This document shows, one piece after another, positions 1-17,123 of a DNA stretch of 64,000 nucleotides. The notes beneath the pieces were generated by a model that saw nothing but the letters and a program-made list of their open reading frames with translations, was not told where the DNA came from and did no database searches. A program made the position numbers and the translations under genes. Source of the stretch: Turritopsis dohrnii (taxonomy: Eukaryota > Cnidaria > Hydrozoa > Anthoathecata > Oceaniidae); NCBI GenBank assembly GCA_027922465.2, contig BQMF02000303.1, forward strand, positions 186,001-250,000, given 5' to 3'. Positions within the stretch are counted from its first letter, which is position 1. Every line of letters starts with the position of its first letter.

Positions 1-1279
1 GCGCATAAACGAACAAGAATGGAAATGAAGAGGGCGCAATTCGAGAACGGGCGCTTATTCGAGCATTTACGGTCACTCAAACATTATACAACTTGATTAA
101 TTGAGCGTACTCAGCCATAGATAATGTCGTGAAACAACACAAGTTTAATTTTTTAATCATATAACACTTCTGAAACGGTGTGGGTAAGTTTTTCTTGCCT
201 TGTTTGTGTTATCTAAACATCACTATAGTTTTGAATTGATGCAGCACTAACATAGCTATAGCACATTTCTTAAATTTGTTGCACTGTGTGGTTCCACTAG
301 GTTGCAGTACTAGGTGGTGTGCTTTATGTAATGATTTTAAATGTCCCAGACTTCGTACTTAGATACTTAAATAACTTAAACGTAAAGGTTTTCAAGACTG
401 GAAATAATTATTTTGATTAATGCTTAGCAACAAATTAAGCAACATTACTACTAAAAATTGGTCATTTTTTAAGCAATATTATTACTACTAACGCCTGACC
501 TTGTTTGCTTATAAAAAATCGTGCAAATGGTTTGCTGTCTCGTGGAAATTTCAATGTAGAAAATTGTCCACGCTTCTAAAATCAGAGCAATTCAAAAAGT
601 TTATCTTCTGTCTTCTCTTGTTCCGATCCAATCAACACTAGGTTATGTTCTGACGTTGAAATGGTACCGTACTTTAATGAATCGATATTCATAATGACTT
701 TCTTCGACTAGTGCTTCCATTGGAAATTGGAGGAGCAAAGAGGTGCGGAAAAGAGGAACTAAAAAGCTATACATTGTAATGGAAGCATAGTTTGTGTTTT
801 CCCATGGGCTTTTATAACGGTTCGTTTTTACGGTAGCAGCGATAACGAATGAAAACATCCGTAGCCTCCTACTCCTACTCCTGCTGCTCCGGCCGAAATG
901 GCAATTAGTCTGCGATTTAGAGTCTGTGAGATTCTACTAATAACACAACGTAAATTCGAGTGAAGGAAAGCAGCCTTCGAATTCTCGAAGGTTTTACATA
1001 TCAAGTGTTTTTTTTTATATTTTGTGACTCCATTCATGAAGGAATGAATGTCAATCAAATAGGTCCACATAAAAATGTGACGTTTAGTTATATACTTATA
1101 CTAACTGTAAATACTTTGATACTTGATAAGACTCTGTTTACACTAATCTTTTTAACAGTTTATCATTTTATGCCTGCTTTCCACTATCTATAAAAAACAA
1201 GATTTAAAAAACTTTTTAGTAACTTTTTAGAACTTCCAGTAAATTTGCTGCTGCCGTTTTGCGCTATCTGGCTCTTGTT
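1..1279. other. Gene-free, repeat-bearing stretch
   Basis: I see no coding sequence I can defend here. The stretch is AT-rich and includes one copy (238-525) of a dispersed repeat found twice more in the window, near 17.96 kb and 26.93 kb. Short open frames between 640 and 1193 on both strands lack domain signatures and look like chance. A 3' or 5' exon of a neighbouring gene outside the window cannot be excluded. Confidence 0.5.
238..525 (+). repeat. Dispersed repeat family B, copy 1
   Basis: This segment shares a recognisable order of motifs with 17962-18118 and 26928-27177: GATGCAGCA, TAGCTAYAGCAC, a CTAGGTTG block, then TTAGCAACAAATTAAGCAAC, GGTCATTTTTTAAGCAA and CGYCTGACC. Divergence is moderate, so this is an old interspersed family. 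No open frame is shared by the copies, so it is probably a non-autonomous element of unknown class. Confidence 0.65.
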
Positions 1280-1956
1280 TTAAAGGGGCACTAAAGGGGC
1301 ACTAAAAAATCACAACGTTCAAGAAGATATTGCTGACATATAAATATGCGAATAACTCAGAATTTTGCAATGATATACTGTTAGAACATTGCATGTAGAG
1401 TGGTAAATAACTGCAGTTGTGAAAATACCAAAGAAATTTATTGCTATTGCTACTACGGCTTGGTTCCAGGTCTCTAATATTTTTTGCTGACAAAGCTATA
1501 TATCAGCATTCAACACTGTTACTATGGCGAATTTCGCTTTAATTTACATCCAGCGAAAACTCTTCCATTTCTTAAAATTTCTTTTCCCTTACCATTTATA
1601 GGTTTGTCAGCAAAAAGAGAAGAGACCTGGAAACAAGCTGAGGGTAACTATGGCAACAATTATTTTTAGTAAGTCGATACCTGTAGGTGTTTGCCACTAC
1701 ACATACAAATTTCTAGCAGTGCGTCACTAATATTTCTTGAGTTATTAACATAATTAACATGTCAGCGGTTTCTTTTTAAACATTGTGATGTCGCGTTGCC
1801 ATGGAGATCAAGTTTTGAGCAAAGACCTTAAATAGCAATATCTCAGGATCGAAAAATGATTTTTTGAAAATTCAAGAACTGACTTTCATCATTTTTAAAA
1901 TGCTTCCAAATGATACAAAAAATCACTTTGATTTTTTGAGTTTAGTTCCCCTTTAA
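1280..1956. mobile_element. MITE-like element with TTAAAGGGG termini
   Basis: The left end reads TTAAAGGGGCACTAAA and the right end is its imperfect reverse complement (TTTAGTTCCCCTTTAA), giving a unit of about 680 bp. Inside, 1436-1500 and 1596-1672 form a second inverted repeat built around TTTTTGCTGACAAA and CCAGGTCTC. No transposase frame is present, so it is non-autonomous. Confidence 0.55.
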
Positions 1957-2962
1957 CTATGAAACACACAAGATTCAATAATAGTTACGCGGCAAATACT
2001 TCAAGGAAAACAACACGAAACTGATCCGTAATAGCATTGACTGCCAAAAACACGGTAGCCTCATGGTTTGAACAAAATAGATTAGACATCTGTCAGATCT
2101 CACAAAACAGATCCGACATCTGCACAAAACAGAGGCAATCATAATTTACGATGGCCCTGAAGGCTCACTTTGGAAGTTTTCCATTTCAAATAATAGACAT
2201 TTCTTCATTTCATGAATGCATTTCTCCATTTCGTCAAATGCATTTATTCATTTCATAATGACATTTCTTTGTTTCACTGAGACAATTTTTCTTTTCATTT
2301 TTCGCATTTCTTAACTTCTGATTGTCAGATTTTCCGCATTTCAATTTGCGCACTTCACCATCCCTGATAACTTTTTTTAATCTGGTCCTTATTATGTCAC
2401 CTTCACCTGGTCGGGTTTAGTAAATTAATCGGATTAGTTGAAATTCTTTTTCTTCACTCATTATGCAGAAATATTGTGGAGATAAACCATCTTTATCCTT
2501 ATCATCCCTTTATTTACCATACTGTTGATAGCAAATTTGGTCAGAGAACCTAAGCCAACCACCACTTCCATAGCAAATGTTATAAAAAAGGTGACCCCAC
2601 TGACCTTTGAGACTGATGATGAGTATATGACAGACCAGTAAAGAGAGATAGCTACTGCAGAGAAACAAAACAAAAGAGAAAACAAAAAAGCAACAAAGCA
2701 AACGTTTCCACATCCCTGAAGTGTTTGGAGTTTTCACGTTTGAAAATGACAATAAGTTGAACTTATTAACTCAAAAGTCCAGGTAAAGCCATATGCTGCC
2801 AGCTGCCAAGTGCCAGCCGCCATTCTCCGTTCCGTGATAGCAAATCGGATTTCTGTTGTTGCCAACATCCGCGAGCTGCAGGGAAAATAAACTAAAAATG
2901 GTAGCCATTTCGCGCCGAGCTTTTGTAGAAATTGCACGTGTTTGTTGTTTTTGAGCAAAAAA

Positions 2963-3757
2963 ATGCCTAACATTTGTTCAGCCTTCGGATGTACAAATCA
3001 TGTCATGAAAGAAAATAAACCGAGATTTTTCAGGTTCCCAAACAATAATCCAGAGCGCCGCCAACGATGGATTACTGCCTGTAAGCGGATAAATAAGGAT
3101 GGTTCTCCATGGAACCCACAAGGACCAAATGTTTATCTTTGTGGGGAACATTTCATAACAAAACAACCTTCCACAGACCCAGATCATCCAGACTATGTTC
3201 CCTCTGTGTTTACATTTTCTGAAAATAACACCAATAAAAATATCAGTAAAGTTAAAAGGTTTGAGTCAGCCAGGAAAAGAGCAAGGGTGCTTCTTCCAGA
3301 ACAAACAGATGTCACCAATGATTCAACCTCCCCAGTTGAAATCATTCAATCTCAGGCTATTATTGATTTTCAGGTTGACCAGACTAATAATGATACTCAA
3401 AATCAAGATCAGCGACCTTATGTAGAAAATCAGAGTGATGACATTTTAAAAGATGAACAGACTACTATTTCCATTCACAGTCAGAGTGATCAGTCAGAAT
3501 ACAATGTACTGAGAGAAGAGAATATAGAACTAAAACATAAAAATAATACTCTTAAAAGAAAATATGCTGAGTTACAAGTGATTAACAGTCATCTGCAAAG
3601 TGAAATTAAGTCTCAACAACTGAGTATCAGACAGTTGAAAACAAAAATTGTTTCATATGATACTTTGAAGGACCAGCATGAAAAGTTCAAATTCTACACT
3701 GGCATCACTGTTGAAATATTCGATGTTGTTTTTAATCATCTTGAAAGTTTCGGCTGA
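2963..3757 (+). CDS. THAP zinc-finger, coiled-coil part of transposase
   Basis: This is a 264-codon open frame beginning at the Met that starts the THAP domain; a Met 7 codons upstream is possible. Residues 1-85 form a THAP domain (C2CH zinc finger): CSAFGC supplies the first Cys pair, RRQRW the conserved Trp, FFRFP the Pro region and LCGEHF the last Cys and His, followed by a VPSVF closing motif. THAP domains bind DNA in P-element-like and Harbinger-like transposases. Residues about 185-235 are Lys/Glu/Gln-rich with heptad character, a likely coiled coil. The frame ends just after KFYTGI, which in related proteins introduces a helix-turn-helix before the catalytic core. The stop follows a deletion junction, so this is a truncated transposase, not a complete host gene. 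Confidence 0.85.
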   Translation: MPNICSAFGCTNHVMKENKPRFFRFPNNNPERRQRWITACKRINKDGSPWNPQGPNVYLCGEHFITKQPSTDPDHPDYVPSVFTFSENNTNKNISKVKRFESARKRARVLLPEQTDVTNDSTSPVEIIQSQAIIDFQVDQTNNDTQNQDQRPYVENQSDDILKDEQTTISIHSQSDQSEYNVLREENIELKHKNNTLKRKYAELQVINSHLQSEIKSQQLSIRQLKTKIVSYDTLKDQHEKFKFYTGITVEIFDVVFNHLESFG

Positions 3758-4005
3758 TCGTGGTTTCACATTAACTGATGAATTTGCAGCAACATCTGGT
3801 GTTGAACTAATTATTCCAAGCTTCACCAAAGGCAAAACACAGCTTAGCGCAAAAGAAGTAGAAACAACTCGCCACATTGCTAGTGTCCGTATACACATTG
3901 AGCGAATTATCGGTTTAGTTAAAAACAGGTTTCACATTTTGTCATCTGGTCCACTATCAATTCCAACAATAAAATCAATCTCTGATGAACATAAAGTAAG
4001 ATTAC
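3747..4005 (+). pseudogene. DDE_Tnp_4 transposase C-terminal remnant
   Basis: In a different frame from the THAP ORF, this segment reads VSADRGF..., then an IIPSFTKGK/LSAKEVETTRHIASVRIHIERIIG block and KNRFHIL. That is the end of a DDE_Tnp_4 core: the Asp of ADRGF is the usual second catalytic Asp and the Glu of HIERIIG the third acidic residue. The first catalytic Asp and the region around it are absent, so several hundred bases were deleted between the coiled coil and this point and the product cannot be active. After SISDEHK the reading frame no longer resembles the family. Confidence 0.85.
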
Positions 4006-4514
4006 AACCAAACTTCGCACAAACTGCAGGGAGCTTAGTTTTTATTTTCCCTGCAGCGATTCTGCACATGCGCATTGCGAAAGCCGATTACTCCGAAAAT
4101 TCCGATCGCGGCTCTTGCCCGGAACAGAGAATTCCATGTCATGTGCATAACATACTTTAACTGAACCCGAATCGGGTTTCACCTGGTGGTTGAGCGGTAT
4201 CATGTCAAAACTACTGACCTAAGTTTGGGTGGTAGAGACAAATACTAGGCCTCGATTATATAAAAAATATGGAGCGCGGAAGTGTTATGATTTGAAATTG
4301 AGAAGTGTCATATGGAGCGCGGAAGTGTCAAAAATATGCACACGAAATATGTCTTTGTTGAAAACAAGAAATGTGTAATTGAAATTGAGAAATGTGTAAT
4401 CGAAAATAAGAAATGTGTAATTGAAATTGAGAAATGTGTAATCGAAATAGAGAAATGCCTATCGAAATGGGGAAATGTCATAGAATTTGAAATGAGCCTT
4501 CAGGGCCATCGTAA

Positions 4515-5319
4515 TAATTGCAGGAGAAGTTTTGGTGGCAAGGTGGCGAAAACTGTGTAGTCTTACCTGAAGTATTCGTCAGTTACGCATGCTCTGAAGG
4601 TCTGGTATTACTCAAAGAAAGAAAATAAACATAATATGAGTCAAGGCCTGGTCTTCACTATCACACATAAATCTCTGTTCTTGATTCATTATTCATTGTT
4701 GGATAGTGCAGTTGGATTTTCTAATGTATTTCGCCAAGTAAGAAATCACGATGATTTTTAAAAATGATTACCGATGTATGCTGTATGCGTAAATGATTAA
4801 GAATTTATAAAAGCAGTGTTTGAATTTATTTGAAATCAAAAGAAAAAAAGAACGACTTGGAGTAGGTATTTAATTTCCGAGAATTTCGATGATTCTTTTG
4901 TATTGAAATTTGAACTTTTATACATGCAGAACTAAATAAGGATGATGTGCTGTAGAAAAGACTTTTAATTGCTTTGTGAAGAACATGAACAATAAATGGG
5001 TAAAATTAAATTCAAAGAAATGTTATTTTTAAACAAGTATTGTATTTTGTTGGCCCTAAAAATCTTAGTTGTGACGATAATTCTATATACTTCTAATGAA
5101 GGTTAAGCTGAAGATTTTTTTGTCAGTTTTGGAACGTACATTTCGGTAGCATAGTCAGGAAAATTGAAAAATGTTTTTAGGTGCGTTCACACTCTGTTAA
5201 TTTGAGCTGGGCAATTTTAGTAACTGTCTGTATTTGAAAAAACATCTACTGATATTCGAAAATTCATAAGACAGTCATTATATTGTTTTTTTAATTCATT
5301 TTTTAAAATTTTTCATAGA
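4515..5319. other. Non-coding AT-rich stretch
   Basis: No coding frame or recognisable repeat was seen. The last 40 bases are a T-rich tract ending in TTTTTCATAG, a good 3' splice acceptor directly before the ATG of the next gene. An upstream 5'-UTR exon, or spliced-leader addition, is therefore possible. Confidence 0.5.
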
Positions 5320-5321
5320 TA

Positions 5322-6137
5322 ATGTTAGATGCTATGAGACTCGAGTTGATGAAAGTTCTCCTTTCCAATGACACTAAAATCTATTTAGTGAACAATGTAG
5401 AAGATTTTCAAGTGGAAGTAAGTGTTATAGCGGCACAGACATTTTCTTCTGTACTTAAAGAAAAAATTGAGACACATAACGACGACTCAACAAATCTCAT
5501 ACAAGTCCCAGTTGATGAATATTCGAAAGAAACCATCGAGAGCTTTGCGTCTTTTTTGCATGGCGGAAATCTGGAATCGCATCAGATCAAATGGGATGCA
5601 CTAGTACCACTGCTTAAAATCAGTCATAAATTTAAGGTGGAAAAGTTAACAGCACTTTTAACTGAGATATGTATTCCATTAATTACAAATGAAACTTTGT
5701 TTGAGGCCATCGTCTTAATTGAGATGTTATCCATCACATCGTGGTATGATGCTTGCATCAACATCCTTGGTTCCAATAGAAATATTTTCGAAAAGGCAGA
5801 ATGGGAAAAGCTCCTGGAAAATTATCCAAAAACAATGGCTAAAATAATGCAATTGTTCATCAAAACAAATTTAGAGAACCTCAGACCAAAATCAGAAAGT
5901 TTTACCACATCACTTCCTTGGTGTTTCAATCCCACCTCAAGCACACCTGCTGGTTTACCCTGGAACCAATCTACTTTTGGCTCAAAGCCTGCATTTGGTT
6001 TTGGTACCAGTTCAAGCAACAATGCTGGAGGATTGTTTGCCAAACCTTCAACGTCGAATAGTCCTTTAGTTGGATTCGTTACTGAATTCAAAAATACATC
6101 TGTGAACAAAGAAGATATTTCTAAAGAAGATCATTGA
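5322..6137 (+). CDS. BTB/POZ-like protein with FG-rich C-terminus
   Basis: This is a single 271-codon open frame. Residues about 15-105 resemble a divergent BTB/POZ fold: an AQTFSSVLKEKI segment like the family's S..F..ML helix, then VPVDEYSKETIESFASFLHG like the Y-TG beta/helix region. Residues about 105-185 (ISHKFKVEKLTALLTEIC...) look like the end of BTB followed by a BACK-like helical stretch. Residues about 195-255 are rich in Ser/Pro/Gly with FGSK, FGFG and GLFA, like nucleoporin FG repeats. BTB proteins commonly act as dimeric adaptors for Cullin-3 ligases, but nothing here proves that role. The ATG lies 2 nt after a strong acceptor-like sequence, so the first exon may be upstream. A polyadenylation signal follows at 6351. 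The domain call is by eye and moderately sure. Confidence 0.65.
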   Translation: MLDAMRLELMKVLLSNDTKIYLVNNVEDFQVEVSVIAAQTFSSVLKEKIETHNDDSTNLIQVPVDEYSKETIESFASFLHGGNLESHQIKWDALVPLLKISHKFKVEKLTALLTEICIPLITNETLFEAIVLIEMLSITSWYDACINILGSNRNIFEKAEWEKLLENYPKTMAKIMQLFIKTNLENLRPKSESFTTSLPWCFNPTSSTPAGLPWNQSTFGSKPAFGFGTSSSNNAGGLFAKPSTSNSPLVGFVTEFKNTSVNKEDISKEDH

Positions 6138-6350
6138 CATTTACAAAGTTTATAAAGTGAATACTTTATGTAATCCTTTTTATCAGGATTTTTCTTTTTT
6201 TCTTTTTTTTTTTTTTTGTTATGGTTTAATTGTTTTTAGCACTGATGCAGCTGCTTATAGCAGTAATATACTTAAAGTATTATAACTATCAAATCAAATA
6301 GTACATAGATTCAAGAATGTTTTGAGTGTATTTTATAACATATTCATAGT

Positions 6351-6356
6351 AATAAA
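6351..6356 (+). other. Polyadenylation signal candidate, BTB-like gene
   Basis: AATAAA lies 214 nt after the stop codon. A second AATAAA at 6503-6508 is an alternative. Both follow a long T-rich tract at 6184-6217. Confidence 0.4.
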
Positions 6357-6359
6357 AGA

Positions 6360-7484
6360 AAATGAATATATTACCACCTTCATAAAATTGCATTGCTGTC
6401 GTTAGCTTGTTATGGATACAAATCAATGTATTGGATTCTTAAAATATTTCATTTTTAATATGCTTTTTTATAATGTAAGCAACTTAGTTAAGCCCGAACC
6501 CAAATAAATTGATTTATGTATGATTATTTTAGGTGCAGAAGTTGGCAAATAGTTCCTTATAAATATGTGGCATTTGGTTCATGCAGGTGCGAGTTGATCA
6601 ACTCAACCTGGAGTGATTATTATGTCGCAGGATTAAAGAGTATAGTCGCTTATCACAGTTGCTTACAATTAGACAACTCAATCTAAAAGTTGATTAGTGA
6701 AGTGATCCCTGCTTTGGTTATTAAAAAAAGTATAACATTTTAAAGAAGTAGTTTTTGTATTGTTTTTTTTTGTCAAAGAATTTGTGCAATAAAACCTGAG
6801 GTCATCTTATGAATCAACTCCCATGATTTTAAAACATCACATGACTGGTTGTTATACCTTTGGTGTTTTCACTTTACATTGTATCTTAGTTATTTGCTGT
6901 GTCTAAGTCCAATATGAGTAACTGCATTCTCATCTATCACTTTTCTTTTATTGTCTTTTGACACGGCTTAAATTTAAATTTGTTTAAGAACAAAGAACGT
7001 AGAACTTCTTGCTAACTGAAAATTTCATAGAAAATCTAATATACAAAGAAAGTTTATAACTCCGAAAATTAAATTGTCATTTCCAAGAAAAGGCAACAAG
7101 ATATTTTAATTCATAAGTACTAGAAAGAAATAAATTATTTTTTTCTGATGACGCTGTTTTTGTTTTCAAGTTTTTTGATGTGTTTATATTTGTGTTCACA
7201 GTTCAGATGACTTCTTTTGACTTACGTATATGGTGAAAACTTTTAGATTTTGTCTGGGAAAGTGAAGGTGGAGTCAAGTTGTACCTTGTACCTTAAATTT
7301 GTAGCCTTGTGAACAATTTGTGCAATTGTGAACGTTTGCCTCACAATTTTAGTTACTGAGATCTTCGGAAAATATGTTTGGGTGATACAGTAATACTTTA
7401 AAAACATTTTCTCGCTTTCTCCAAAACCATTTAAAGAGTTTTCACTTTATGTTTTTTTTTCTAAATGCGTGGATCAACTGCTCA
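6360..7484. other. Non-coding AT-rich stretch
   Basis: No coding frame, inverted repeat or tandem array was recognised. The sequence is AT-rich with homopolymer runs of T. It probably holds the 3' UTR of the BTB-like gene followed by intergenic DNA. Confidence 0.45.
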
Positions 7485-7600
7485 CCCAGTGGGCAAACTT
7501 GTTGAAAAACGACTGCGAAGGAGTGCATTTCTATAGAAATTTACACACTGTTTTAATAGATGCTCTTTATCGCTTCGCATTGCTTTACATTTGTAGGGAT
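7485..7600 (+). mobile_element. CAGTGGGCAAA MITE family A, copy 1
   Basis: The segment starts with CCCAGTGGGCAAA and continues with TTGTTGAAAAAC, GGAGTGCATTTCTATAGAAA and ACACTGTTTTAATAG. This is the family layout seen complete at 23875-23990. The right end has decayed and lacks a clear TTTGCCCACTG terminus. Confidence 0.6.
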
Positions 7601-7848
7601 TTGTATACACATGTTGTCTTATATCTAAGTTCCTACAATTCCATTAGTAAATAGTTTGACCGGCGGTGTAAAAGTGAACATATAAAAGAGAAAATGGTGA
7701 ACTGAAAGAAGCTGGTTTACCAAGAAGAAGAAGAATAACCGGAAACCTGCTCATATTGATATGATGACGTTATGACGTTATTGATGATGACGAGAGCTTT
7801 TCCAAACTTGTTTTACCGATTTCCTCATCATTTAGTTTTCATTTTTCG

Positions 7849-8078
7849 AAAACATATACATCTCCAGAAAGCTTGAAAAATGGGCTCCATACTGATAAGA
7901 ATTTCTAAAACATATACATCTCCAGAAAGCTTGAAAAATGGGCTCCATACTGATAAGAATCTCTAAAACATATACATCTCCAGAAAGCTTGAAAAATGGG
8001 CTCCATACTGATAAGAATCTCTAAAACATATACATCTCCAGAAAGCTTGAAAAATGGGCTCCATACTGATAAGAATTT
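7849..8078 (+). repeat. Tandem repeat, 4 copies of a 58-bp unit
   Basis: Four almost identical units begin at 7849, 7907, 7965 and 8023, each starting AAAACATATACATCTCCAGA. The only differences seen are a T/C change near the unit end and the last boundary. The unit length is not a multiple of three, and the open frame seen on the minus strand through it is incidental. Near identity suggests recent expansion. Confidence 0.95.
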
Positions 8079-8339
8079 TATTGATAGTTGACAAAAATCC
8101 ATCGAAATAAACAAGGTCAAAATCTTGGTTCCATGTTTTTGAAACACCCTATATATACTAGACACATGTATAATATACAATCCAGTTAATCAACAACTCA
8201 TCATTTCGAATATAATTAGTGTTATAACTATTTATACAATTTGAATATAGGAATATAATTATTTTCTGAAGCAATAACAGAACAATTCCAGTATCAGTTT
8301 CTCCGTGCATTATTCAACCTCGAACCCAGGGTTTCTCGC

Positions 8340-8518
8340 CTTTTCGATATACAGAAGCCGTTTTAAGGGAGAAAGCTGAAACTGGCTGTCAGATATCAAA
8401 AGAAGTCTTCCCTCTGTTTATTGCACAGGGTACTTAAATTACACTAAAAGAGATCATTAAACAAGCTCGTCAAGAAAGAACCCAAGTCCTAAATGAATTA
8501 CAAAGGAAAGAAGGTGAA
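8340..8518 (+). pseudogene. Broken coding remnant of unknown origin
   Basis: One frame reads EAVLREKAETGCQISKEV, then FPLFIAQGT, a stop, then ITLKEIIKQARQERTQVLNE and a final stop at about 8518. The composition is protein-like across the internal stop, so I think it is a decayed exon or transposon ORF. I do not recognise the family. It could also be chance. Confidence 0.35.
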
Positions 8519-8519
8519 T

Positions 8520-9336
8520 AGGTTGGCATACAGGGTGTTTCATAGAGAAATGGAACTAAGAATACAATTGATTTTAAATAAATTGGTTAGGTGTCCAAAT
8601 AGTTGCGTTGACATTTTTGGGGTTTTTTACGATGTGAAAAATGAGTTCAAATTAGGGGTCAAGTTGGTAAATCAATGTCGCAATAAGTGTCTCTGAAAAC
8701 ATATTTTCGCTCCTCAATACAACTACTGTAGTAAGATAAAATCATTTAAAAAGAAAAAAACCTCCATGGAATAATAAAAAGGCTTTCGCGATTAAAACGC
8801 GATTAAAACGCATATTCTCGCAGACATTTTGAAAAGTGTTTTAAGAAATCCCAAAGCAAGTAATTATGGCATTGCATTGTGGTAGGGGATAGCCCTTTTC
8901 CATGAAATCTTAAACACAATCAGAAACACATAAAATACTAAAGTTTGATAGAGAAACTGTGAAAAACTGTGTTCGAATGCGTGCAAATTTAATTATGCAG
9001 AACAGTCCACGGTTGAGTGAGTACGGTTAATCAAGTGAACAATTGAACTCGTTCTACAGGTAAACATGTTTTCGTTTCACACAATTTCATTTGCATGCAT
9101 GATTTCACACGGTTAGCAGTTGATATTGCAGCTTTTTGCATAAAATAAAGCTGAGCTCGTACACTTGCACAGCAAAAAAAAAAAAAAAGAGTTTTACTTG
9201 AAAGTACTTGAAATATGATTTAGCTACAAAACATAGAAAGGTAATCAACTAAGCATAACGCTTGTAGGGTTTTTACAATAGATTACTATGGAAACAACGT
9301 ATAAATTTGATTTGCTTACCTATTATGTTTTTGCAG
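8520..9336. other. Upstream region of the lectin-collagen gene
   Basis: No coding sequence was recognised. A run of 15 A residues ends at 9188. The first coding exon of the next gene begins at 9337 directly after TTTTTGCAG, so either a 5'-UTR exon lies in this stretch or the transcript is trans-spliced at that acceptor. No TATA box could be assigned with confidence. Confidence 0.4.
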
Positions 9337-16149
<6,813 letters not shown>

Positions 16150-16266
16150 TTGTTGATTTGTGCTTATCAAAAGGATCGGATAAATAACTTCTGTTTATAT
16201 TAAATGTTGCAGATTTTGAATATTTTTTAACTTAAAAAAACTCAATTGCAGAAGAACAATCTACAT

Positions 16267-16272
16267 AATAAA
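16267..16272 (+). other. Polyadenylation signal, lectin-collagen gene
   Basis: AATAAA lies 118 nt after the stop codon at 16149, followed by an ACAACA repeat. This supports exon 7 being the last coding exon. Confidence 0.5.
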
Positions 16273-17007
16273 CAACAACAACAACAAAAATAAAAACAAA
16301 GCAGATATCGTACAGATTTCCGCGGCTTCAGTTGTTTTTTTGGCAATGTTTTAAGCCAGTTTGAACAAGAAATTTATACCGGAGTGACATTTTCGTGATT
16401 GTTTACATGACTCAGACATGATTTCATATTGTTCACTTAAGTCAAATCTGAAACCCTTGGCAGCTTCCATATTTAAAACAATGTGGAGTTGTGTTTTTGA
16501 AGTCTATTTTTCGAAACAATGTATGGGTGTTTTGCGCAATGTCGCGTACATTGAATATTTCGAACGTAAGATCTCTTTAAACGATGAACTGAAGCTAGGT
16601 CCTGATCGCCATCTGCTTGATTTAAACGATGAACTGAAGCGAGGCTCCGATCGCCATCTGCTTGATTTTAACTTAATCCCTTCATTACATAGTGCAAATT
16701 ATTTTTCCTTTTGTAAATGCTTAGGAAGTGAACGCACGTTGATAAGCGGTAAAAGATCGATATGGGAAGATGATGTAGAAAATACTGTATGGAAACATCC
16801 ACTTCATCAAGCTCAACACGGTTGAGCAAAATGTTTCTGAATAGTTGAATCAATCAGATGTCAGAGGCTTTGACCAATCAAATGGTAAAGTGAGAAAGCT
16901 AAACCAATCAAATGCGAGAAACATGTCTGTCCAACTAACCAATGATGGGAAAGGAAACTTCATCGTCGCTCATAGTTTCTCTTGTCAACTGTGGACTTGT
17001 AAATCAT

Positions 17008-17123
17008 GTAAACGCTTCACGAAACATCATAATGGTGTAAACGCTTCACGAAGCATCGCAATGGTGTAAACGTTTCACGAAACATTGCAGTGACATAAAA
17101 GTTTCACGAAACATCATAATGTT
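17008..17123 (+). repeat. Minisatellite, 4 copies of a 29-bp unit
   Basis: Units begin at 17008, 17037, 17066 and about 17095, each of the form GTAAACGCTTCACGAAACAT followed by CATAATG. The last unit has diverged most. Confidence 0.9.

Larger units (their letters stand above)
2146..4514 (+). mobile_element. THAP/DDE_Tnp_4 DNA transposon, internally deleted
   Basis: The ends are perfect 22-bp inverted repeats: TTACGATGGCCCTGAAGGCT at 2146 (then CA) and its reverse complement at 4493-4514. TAAT flanks both ends (2142-2145, 4515-4518); a TA duplication with core CGATGG...CCATCG is equally compatible. Subterminal arrays of a GAAATGTGTAAT-like motif lie just inside both ends, as ATTTCT/CATTTC on the left and GAAATG repeats at 4366-4470 on the right. 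Inside are a THAP zinc-finger ORF and the C-terminal half of a DDE_Tnp_4 transposase. The TIR pair makes the boundaries secure. The superfamily (PIF/Harbinger or ISL2EU-like) is inferred from domain content only. Confidence 0.9.

Noticed and set aside
1795..1804. GTTGCCATGG, half of a consensus X-box
   Set aside because: It lies within the MITE at 1280-1956 and lacks the second half-site; no gene start is near.
4312..4560. 82-codon ORF with repeated ENKKCVIEIEKCVIE peptides
   Set aside because: It is the translation of the subterminal GAAATGTGTAAT array and TIR of the THAP transposon.
16418..16825. 135-codon plus-strand ORF with a 15-residue repeat
   Set aside because: The repeat comes from a 45-bp DNA duplication, no domain is recognised and no splice link to the upstream lectin gene was found; AATAAA at 16267 already ends that gene.
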